Shown here: piece by piece, positions 58,461-64,000 of the stretch
Layout: the number at the start of each line of letters is the position of its first letter
Numbering within the stretch: the first letter of the stretch is position 1
DNA from: CAZZBM01 sp964652255
GTDB taxonomy: Bacteria > Bdellovibrionota > Bacteriovoracia > Bacteriovoracales > CAZZBM01
Assembly: GCA_964652255.1 (NCBI GenBank)
Contig: CAZZBM010000002.1
Coordinates: 1 to 64,000, forward strand
Length of the DNA: 64,000 nt
Direction: 5' to 3'
Notes under the pieces: model-generated
Seen by the model: the letters and a program-made list of their open reading frames with translations, nothing else
What the model was told of the DNA's origin: nothing
Databases searched by the model: none
Position numbers and translations under genes: made by a program

Positions 58461-59000
58461 TCAAATTGAAAATAGATTTTGTAAAAAAGGAAGACTTTGA
58501 AAGGAAAAAGAATTTTTTAATTGTTGATAACAATAAAGGAGTTCTTCTTTTTTCCATTGAGATTTATGAGCATGGGAAAGAGAATGGGTTCTTCCTTGAA
58601 GATAAAAATGACTTAACTTGTCTTGAGAAAAAAGTTGTAAATGTTGTAGAGCTTTACTTAAGAAAAGAAAAAGTTGATGGGTTCCTTGATGAGGTTCTTC
58701 GTCTAAAAGAAAGAGAGCTTTTAAAAACAAAGACATAAAATGAGGCTCAATAAAAGGAATTTTTTCTATAAATTCTAAGTAAAAATGAAAAATATAGAAA
58801 GTATCTAAAGAAAAACTGATTTTTTTTGGAGACCAAATTACATAAAAATCCTTATCAGTTTTTTCAATAATAAAACCAGGATTTAAATAAGATTGAGAAG
58901 ATTTTAAAGTACTTTTTTCTCCATTAAAATTAATTACAGAAAGAAGAAAGTAAGACTTGAATTTTACTTTTTTCAAAATAAGGTATTTTTCAAGGTGCAA
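58461..59000 (-). CDS. RecO-like protein, shortened (tentative)
   Basis: About 179 residues from a TTG at 59000, preferred because GAGG lies 6 nt upstream; another TTG at 59012 is possible. The N-terminal ~70 residues could be an OB-fold (EKYLILKKVKFKSYFLLSV), and the block FHFYLEFIEKIPFIEPH followed by FLKALFLL resembles the helical domain of RecO. The usual C-terminal zinc-type region is absent and length is below ~240. The RecO call is weak; otherwise hypothetical. It overlaps nfuA by 11 nt. Confidence 0.45.
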   Translation of the reverse strand: MHLEKYLILKKVKFKSYFLLSVINFNGEKSTLKSSQSYLNPGFIIEKTDKDFYVIWSPKKISFSLDTFYIFHFYLEFIEKIPFIEPHFMSLFLKALFLLDEEPHQGTHQLFLFLSKALQHLQLFSQDKLSHFYLQGRTHSLSHAHKSQWKKEELLYCYQQLKNSFSFQSLPFLQNLFSI

Positions 59001-59523
59001 TATAGACCTCAATCATAGGATCAAATTCTTCTCTCAAGATATTTTTAATAGCTTCTAGTGTTCCTAGGGTTGAACTTGGACAAGTTCCACAAGCTCCTTC
59101 GTATTTGACTAAAAGAACGTGTCGTTCATAAGAGAGACAAACAAGATCTCCTCCATCGGATTGAAGATAAGGTCTGATTTTTTCATCAAGAATATTTTCT
59201 ATTTTTTTTAAATCTTCAGTAAGATGAATTTTATTTAAATCTCTTTGATTAAAATTTGGATGATGATTTTTTAATTGTTGTTCTAAAACTTTTTCCACTT
59301 GAGGCAATAAATGATCCCAGGGTTCAAAAGAAAACTTTGAAATAGTAATAGTTTTTTGAAAAAAATGAAGTTGATCAACTCCTCTTAATTCATAAAGAGC
59401 TTTAGCTAAGGGAACGTGTTCACATTCTGAGTGATCTTTAAAAGAAGCTTTACCCTCTTCAATAACAGTTTCATCAAGTTCTATTTTTAAAGCATTAGGA
59501 TTAGGTGTTTGTAAGATTTTCAA
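58990..59523 (-). CDS. nfuA: Nfu-type Fe-S cluster carrier
   Basis: 177 residues. N-terminal Nfu_N domain (ILQTPNPNALKIEL at 3-16) and C-terminal NifU-like domain (IRPYLQSDGGDLV) with the cluster-binding CGTC (about 147-150). It carries [4Fe-4S] clusters from the Suf scaffold to target proteins. TTG start supported by GGGAG 8 nt upstream; overlaps sufS by 23 nt, in the suf operon. Confidence 0.9.
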   Translation of the reverse strand: MKILQTPNPNALKIELDETVIEEGKASFKDHSECEHVPLAKALYELRGVDQLHFFQKTITISKFSFEPWDHLLPQVEKVLEQQLKNHHPNFNQRDLNKIHLTEDLKKIENILDEKIRPYLQSDGGDLVCLSYERHVLLVKYEGACGTCPSSTLGTLEAIKNILREEFDPMIEVYIAP

Positions 59524-60661
59524 AAAACTTTCTCCCTTCTTTTAAAATATTTTTTAATTTTTCTAGATCTTCTTCTTGAGTATAGCAACCAAAAGAAAAA
59601 CGGACTAGTTCTAAAATATTTAAATCTTGCAGTAAAGGTTCAGTACAAAGTTTACCAGATCTTACGCAAACTCCTTTTTGTCCCAAGAAAAAACTAAAAT
59701 CTAAACTTGGATAAGGTAGTTGAAAAGAAACTAAACCAATGTCAGGAATGGTTAGAGCTTTTCCAAGATTTTCTTTTTGAAAAAAAGAAATTAACTCTGA
59801 AACCAATTCTTTCTCTTTTTTTAATTCTTGTTCTAAATTTAAACTTTTTAAAAAAGATAAGCTTTCTTTAAATCCTAAAATACTAGCAATGGGTAGAGTT
59901 CCTGCTTCGAATTTATAAGGAAGATCTTCATAGAGATATAAATTTTTTTCTACTTTTTTAACCATCCCCCCACCTACTTGATAAGGTTCCAAATCTTGCA
60001 GAAAAGTTTTTCTAGCAATAAGAACACCTAGCCCTGTAGGTCCATAAATTTTATGAGTAGAAAAAACAAGAAAATCAAAATGATATTCACTTAAATTAGG
60101 TTTTAAGTGGGATAAAACTTGAGAAGCATCTAAGAGTAAGGGAATTTTATTTTTTTTACATAATAAGCCTAATTCTTTGATAGGATTAATCTTTCCCAAA
60201 GTATTTGAAATCCAAGTAAAACTCGCTAGATCAAAAGATGAATGAGGAAAAAAGGACAGATCTAGGAGATGATCTTTAAGGGGGAGATAAGTAATTTCAT
60301 GAGCTTTTCTTTTAAAAGGAAGATAGTTAGAGTGGTGTTCCTCGTAAGAAGTTAAAAGTTTTTTAGACCCTTGTTGAAAAAAAGTATCAGCAATAAAATT
60401 TAGAGATTCAGTAGCTCCTTTAGTAAAAATAACTTCAAAGTCTGAACTTAAATTTAAATAATTTTTTAAATCTTGTCTGGTTTCTTCAATCTCAGCGCTA
60501 ATTTTATTAGCTAGTGGATAAGAACTTCTATTGCCATTCACTGATTCATAGCTGTAGTAATCAGTGATTCGATGAATGACCTGTTTAGGTTTTAAACTTG
60601 TAGCAGCGTGATCAAAATAAAGTAAATTATTTTTTTCAAAGAAAGGAAAATGTTGTTTCAT
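59501..60661 (-). CDS. sufS: SufS cysteine desulfurase
   Basis: 386 residues. Class V PLP enzyme: FDHAATSLKPKQVI near the N-terminus, FTKGATESLNF (about 78-88), the PLP lysine in FSTHKIYGPTGLG (about 199-211), and the active-site Cys in RSGKLCTEPLL (about 334-344), as in SufS. It supplies sulfur to SufBCD; SufE or SufU is not seen here. Overlaps sufD by 4 nt. Confidence 0.94.
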   Translation of the reverse strand: MKQHFPFFEKNNLLYFDHAATSLKPKQVIHRITDYYSYESVNGNRSSYPLANKISAEIEETRQDLKNYLNLSSDFEVIFTKGATESLNFIADTFFQQGSKKLLTSYEEHHSNYLPFKRKAHEITYLPLKDHLLDLSFFPHSSFDLASFTWISNTLGKINPIKELGLLCKKNKIPLLLDASQVLSHLKPNLSEYHFDFLVFSTHKIYGPTGLGVLIARKTFLQDLEPYQVGGGMVKKVEKNLYLYEDLPYKFEAGTLPIASILGFKESLSFLKSLNLEQELKKEKELVSELISFFQKENLGKALTIPDIGLVSFQLPYPSLDFSFFLGQKGVCVRSGKLCTEPLLQDLNILELVRFSFGCYTQEEDLEKLKNILKEGRKFFENLTNT

Positions 60662-61311
60662 AAAAGAGACCTATGATTTTCACAAATAACTTTTTCTTTT
60701 AATTCTTTTAAATAAGCTTTTTGTAACATTTCTTGAGCTTTTTCTTTTGAAAGTCCTCGGCTTTGTAAATAAAATAATTCATCTTCACCAATAAAACCTG
60801 TTGTAGATCCATGAGAACATTTGACATCATTGGCATGAATAAAAAGTTCAGGTTGGCTTAGATGATAAGCCTGAGAAGAAGTTAAAAGAGCTTGATTCAT
60901 TTGATAAGATTCAATTTCTTGAGAATCTTTATGCACATAAATAGCTCCAGTAAAGAACCCCCTAGATTCATCCTCTAATAAGCCTTTAAAAAATTGAGAG
61001 GCAAAAGTTCTTGGAGCTAAATGATGAACTTCACTTTTATACTTAAAAGTTTGATTCTCTTTTAAATGATAAGAACCTAACAGTTCTATTTTGCCTTGCT
61101 CTCCTAAAAGTTTAACTTGAGTTTTAAGTTCACAATTTTTAAATTCATCATGAAAAATGACTTGAATAAAAGAAGATTCATCTAAAGAAAAATCAAAAAA
61201 AAGAGAAGTTGCAGAAGGAAGATTGACGAAAAGATAAAGTTCTTCCTTTTTCTTTACATGAAAATGATACTCTTTTTCTGTAAAATCTTTTAGAATGATT
61301 TCTTTTTTCAT
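60658..61311 (-). CDS. sufD: SufD, half-length
   Basis: 217 residues against about 420 in typical SufD. The conserved C-terminal part is present: HLAPRTFASQFFKGLLED, PELFIHANDVKCSHGSTTGFI (about 149-169) and YLQSRGLSKEKAQEMLQKAYL. The N-terminal helical domain and half of the beta-helix are missing. The partner SufB is full length, so a compact SufBC2D complex may form. Overlaps sufC and sufS by 4 nt each. Confidence 0.87.
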   Translation of the reverse strand: MKKEIILKDFTEKEYHFHVKKKEELYLFVNLPSATSLFFDFSLDESSFIQVIFHDEFKNCELKTQVKLLGEQGKIELLGSYHLKENQTFKYKSEVHHLAPRTFASQFFKGLLEDESRGFFTGAIYVHKDSQEIESYQMNQALLTSSQAYHLSQPELFIHANDVKCSHGSTTGFIGEDELFYLQSRGLSKEKAQEMLQKAYLKELKEKVICENHRSLL

Positions 61312-62042
61312 AAAGAATAACCTTTTTCTTCAATTTCATAAGCAAGTTCTTTATTTCCAGAACGAATAATTTGACCTTCGTGTAAAATATGAACAAAATT
61401 AGGTTGAAGATAATCGAGGAGTCTTTGATAATGAGTAATCACTAAAAAAGAATTTTGTTTTGTTCTCTCTCTTTCTATCCCTTGTCCAATGAGCTTTAAA
61501 GCATCTATGTCTAAACCTGAATCTGTTTCATCAAGAATAGCTAGTTTTGGTTGAAATAAAGACAATTGTAAAATTTCATTCTTCTTTTTTTCTCCACCAG
61601 AAAAGTTACTATTCACATTTCTATCTAAAAAGTTTTCTCCAAGACCTAATTTTTCAGCTTTATCTAAAACAAATTTTTTAAAATCTTCACTTCTCATCAG
61701 AGGTAAATCATGATGAAGGCATAAAGCCTTAAAAGTTTCTTCTAGAAAAAGAAGATTATTAATTCCAGGTAATTCTGTTGGATACTGAAAGCTTAAAAAT
61801 AATCCTTTTAAAGCTCTTTCATAAGGTTCAAGTTCTAAAAGATCTTCTCCTAAAAAATGAATAGATCCTTGTTCCACATGATAAGCAGGATGACCCATAA
61901 GAACTTTAGAAAGAGTACTCTTTCCTGAGCCATTTGGTCCCATCAGAACATGCATCTCTCCTTCTTTGATTTCTAAGTTTAAATTTTTTAAAATTTTTGT
62001 ACCATCTTCTAAAGCAATGGTTAAATTTTTTATTGATAACAT
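61308..62042 (-). CDS. sufC: SufC ATPase
   Basis: 244 residues. Walker A GPNGSGKSTL (about 35-44), signature NFSGGEKKKNEIL (about 147-159), Walker B AILDETDSGLDIDALK (about 169-184). The ETDSGLD variant is diagnostic of SufC. Cytoplasmic; drives conformational change in SufBCD. Confidence 0.96.
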   Translation of the reverse strand: MLSIKNLTIALEDGTKILKNLNLEIKEGEMHVLMGPNGSGKSTLSKVLMGHPAYHVEQGSIHFLGEDLLELEPYERALKGLFLSFQYPTELPGINNLLFLEETFKALCLHHDLPLMRSEDFKKFVLDKAEKLGLGENFLDRNVNSNFSGGEKKKNEILQLSLFQPKLAILDETDSGLDIDALKLIGQGIERERTKQNSFLVITHYQRLLDYLQPNFVHILHEGQIIRSGNKELAYEIEEKGYSL

Positions 62043-62045
62043 AAA

Positions 62046-63461
62046 CTACCCCACACTGTGTTCTAATTTTAATTCAATTAATTTCACTGCTTCTTTTGAA
62101 AATTCTAAAGGAAGAGTTTTAAAAACATCTTTACAAAAACCATGCACTAATAAAGCAATGGCTTTTTCTCTATCTAGTCCTCTTGATTCTAAATAAAAAA
62201 TTTGATCAGCACTAATTTTTGAAGTTGAAGCTTCGTGTTCTAAGATAGCACTTGGATTTCTAACATCAATAGTTGGAAAAGTTAAGGCACTGCATTGGTC
62301 ACCTATGAGCATAGAATCACATTGAGAAAAGTTTCTAGCTTCATGGGCATTAGGCATAACTTTAACTAATCCTCTGTAAGCATTGGAGGAAAAATCAGCT
62401 GAAATACCTTTAGAGATAATAGTACTTTTTGTTTTTTTTCCAATATGAATCATTTTTGTGCCTGTATCAGCTTGCATATGATGATTGGTTAGAGCCACAG
62501 AGTAAAAATAACCTTCAGACTCTTCTCCTGAGAGAATACAACTAGGATATTTCCAAGTAATAGCTGCTCCAGCTTCAACTTGAGTCCATGAAATTTTTGA
62601 TTTTTTACCTAAGCAATGTCCTCTTTTAGTAACGAAATTTAAAATTCCACCTCGACCATCTTTATCTCCAGCATACCAGTTCTGAACTGTAGAATAATTA
62701 ATCTGAGCTTCTTCTAAAGCTATCAGTTCTACAACAGCTGCATGAAGTTGATATTCGCTTCTTTGAGGAGCGGTGCAACCTTCTAAATAATTAACAAAGC
62801 TGCCTTTTTCAGCAACAATTAAAGTTCTTTCAAATTGACCTGTATTTTTAGCATTGATTCTAAAATAAGTAGAAAGATCTAAAGGGCAGCGAACTCCTTC
62901 TGGAATATAGCAAAAAGATCCATCGCTAAAAACAGCAGCATTTAAAGCTGCGTAGTAATTATCACTATAAGGAACAACTGTACCAAGATATTTTTTAACA
63001 AGTTCCGGATGATCTTGAACAGCTTCTGAAAAAGAACAAAAAACAACCCCTACTTTACTTAATTCTTCTTTATAAGTTGTTGCCACTGAAACACTATCAA
63101 AAACAGCATCAATAGCTACCCCAGTAATTCTTTGTTGCTCTTGAAGAGGAATTCCTAGTTTTTCAAAAGTTTTTAATAATTCTTCATCCACTTCTCTTTT
63201 TTCTTGTTTTGGACGAGAAAAAAATCTCATCTTTTGTAAGTCTTGAGGTGGAATTTTTAAAGCAGCCCAATTTGGTTCTTTCATTTTTAAAAATTGCTTA
63301 TAAGCCTTTAATCTATAATGTAAAAGCCATTCGGGTTCATTCTTCTTTGCTGAAATTAAACGAATGATATCTTCATTTAAGCCTAAGGGAAAATCTTCTG
63401 CTTCAATATCACTTTCAAAGCCATATTTATAATCTTCTTGAATTTTTTTTTCTAAATCCAT
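62046..63461 (-). CDS. sufB: SufB Fe-S scaffold
   Basis: 471 residues, full length. YIPEGVRCPLDLSTYFRIN, FERTLIVAEKGSFVNYLEGCTAP (containing the conserved Cys), and the C-terminal SAILEHEASTSKISADQIFYLESRG region with the functional His/Glu. Starts 2 nt after the argS stop; sufC starts 3 nt after its stop. The operon order is sufB-C-D-S-nfuA. Confidence 0.97.
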   Translation of the reverse strand: MDLEKKIQEDYKYGFESDIEAEDFPLGLNEDIIRLISAKKNEPEWLLHYRLKAYKQFLKMKEPNWAALKIPPQDLQKMRFFSRPKQEKREVDEELLKTFEKLGIPLQEQQRITGVAIDAVFDSVSVATTYKEELSKVGVVFCSFSEAVQDHPELVKKYLGTVVPYSDNYYAALNAAVFSDGSFCYIPEGVRCPLDLSTYFRINAKNTGQFERTLIVAEKGSFVNYLEGCTAPQRSEYQLHAAVVELIALEEAQINYSTVQNWYAGDKDGRGGILNFVTKRGHCLGKKSKISWTQVEAGAAITWKYPSCILSGEESEGYFYSVALTNHHMQADTGTKMIHIGKKTKSTIISKGISADFSSNAYRGLVKVMPNAHEARNFSQCDSMLIGDQCSALTFPTIDVRNPSAILEHEASTSKISADQIFYLESRGLDREKAIALLVHGFCKDVFKTLPLEFSKEAVKLIELKLEHSVG

Positions 63462-63463
63462 TG

Positions 63464-64000
63464 TTACATCCTTTTTGGAACAGAGATCCCTAATAGGGAA
63501 AGTCCTTGTTTGAGAGTTTCAAAAACTTTTTCAGTGAGTTTTATTCTTTTTTTTTCTTTTAATATGGGATATTCACTATAGTAAGAATTAAAGTCTTTGC
63601 ATAATTGATAAAGATATTGAGTTAAAAGATTAGGTTTAAAGTCTAGACTAACTTTATAAACTGTTTCAGGAAAAAGATGAAGTTTAAAAAGTAAATTTTT
63701 TTCTTTTGCATTATAAGAATAATTTTTTTCTTCAGAAGAACTTTCTTTTTTGAGTAAAGCTTGAATTCTTGTTGCTGTGTACTGAAGATAAATTCCAGTA
63801 TCTCCTTCTAGAGAAGTCCATTCTTTTTCATTAAAAATAACTTTTTTTTGAGGATCAACTTTAAGCATACCGTACTTAATGGCACCATTAACAAGTTCTT
63901 TAGCACAAATAGCTTTTTCTTCTTCTGGCCATGGTTTATGTTGAAGATAATCTGTGAGAATATTGTTTTCTAGATGCTGAAGAAAAGATCTTAGTCCCAA
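63464..64000 (-). CDS. argS: Arginyl-tRNA synthetase, C-terminal part
   Basis: 178 residues in the window; the N-terminal catalytic part lies beyond 64000, so the methionine at the edge is not the start. The KMSK-side and DALR anticodon-binding parts are readable: GAIKYGMLKVDPQKKVIF, GDTGIYLQYTATRIQALL, LCKDFNSYYSEYPIL and the terminal LLGISVPKRM. It is upstream of sufB in the same direction with a 2-nt gap. Confidence 0.94.
   Translation of the reverse strand: MGLRSFLQHLENNILTDYLQHKPWPEEEKAICAKELVNGAIKYGMLKVDPQKKVIFNEKEWTSLEGDTGIYLQYTATRIQALLKKESSSEEKNYSYNAKEKNLLFKLHLFPETVYKVSLDFKPNLLTQYLYQLCKDFNSYYSEYPILKEKKRIKLTEKVFETLKQGLSLLGISVPKRM

Overview
The window is a compact, strongly A+T-rich stretch (roughly 30 % G+C by eye, not computed) from a Gram-negative bacterium that uses TGA as a stop codon. 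Gram-negative character is supported by a Kdo-phosphatase-like protein, a heptose-kinase-like GHMP kinase, many lipoproteins and type II secretion GspL/M/N proteins. A GspN-containing secretion set, sigma-28-like promoters on exported genes, several secreted metalloproteases, an LD-carboxypeptidase and nucleoside salvage (tdk, nupC) fit a reduced-genome Bdellovibrionota-like predator or host-associated relative. That taxonomic placement is inference. No transposase, integrase, prophage or CRISPR array is visible, and no gene-free stretch reaches 300 bases.

Layout: 1-1000 holds the 3' end of 23S rRNA and 5S rRNA. 1-11.6 kb carries tdk, a GHMP kinase, rsgA, tRNA-Arg(UCU), a LOG-family gene, kdsC-like, pyrG, rsmA, smpB and a Gld-like ABC exporter. 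11.6-15.4 kb is an accessory block: a 737-residue exported protein of unknown function behind a G8 tract, two duplicated DUF4156-like lipoproteins and tRNA-Leu(GAG). 15.4-22.5 kb holds mscS and a heme operon (hemA, hemC-hemD-like, hemL, then a histidine kinase and response regulator, then hemE). 22.6-30.7 kb is one long + strand chain: nptA, plsB, infC (AUU start), rpmI, rplT, a miniature HU/IHF protein and gspL/M/N. 30.7-36.8 kb has a lipoprotein, fusA, a cysteine desulfurase, an Rrf2 regulator and tsaE. 36.8-45 kb is the second accessory block: three matrixin-like lipoproteins, asnS, a Lys-rich secreted protein and a giant lipoprotein with a sphingomyelinase-like EEP domain. 45-53 kb has an M23 peptidase, an exonuclease, nupC, rng, a fused S6-S18 ribosomal protein, rplI, dnaB and ldcA. 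53-56.5 kb carries two related surface lipoproteins. 56.5-64 kb has an amino-acid ABC transporter, a RecO-like gene, nfuA, the sufBCDS cluster and the 3' part of argS.

Five features stand out. (1) Ribosomal proteins S6 and S18 are encoded as one polypeptide. (2) Five exported-protein genes share a sigma-28-like promoter (TAAA-N15-NYCGAWAW) placed so close to the start codon that the mRNAs should be leaderless; four of the five also carry a dyad ending in the ATG. (3) Lipoprotein signal peptides are extremely short (Cys at residue 11-17) with Ser at -1. (4) Several housekeeping proteins are shortened or lack expected residues: HemA, SufD, an HU/IHF protein without its DNA-bending arm, KdsC with DxQ, and an Rrf2 protein without cysteines. 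(5) A likely secreted arsenal is present: three metzincins, an EEP phosphodiesterase and repeat lipoproteins. All functional statements rest on reading motifs by eye; no database search was run.
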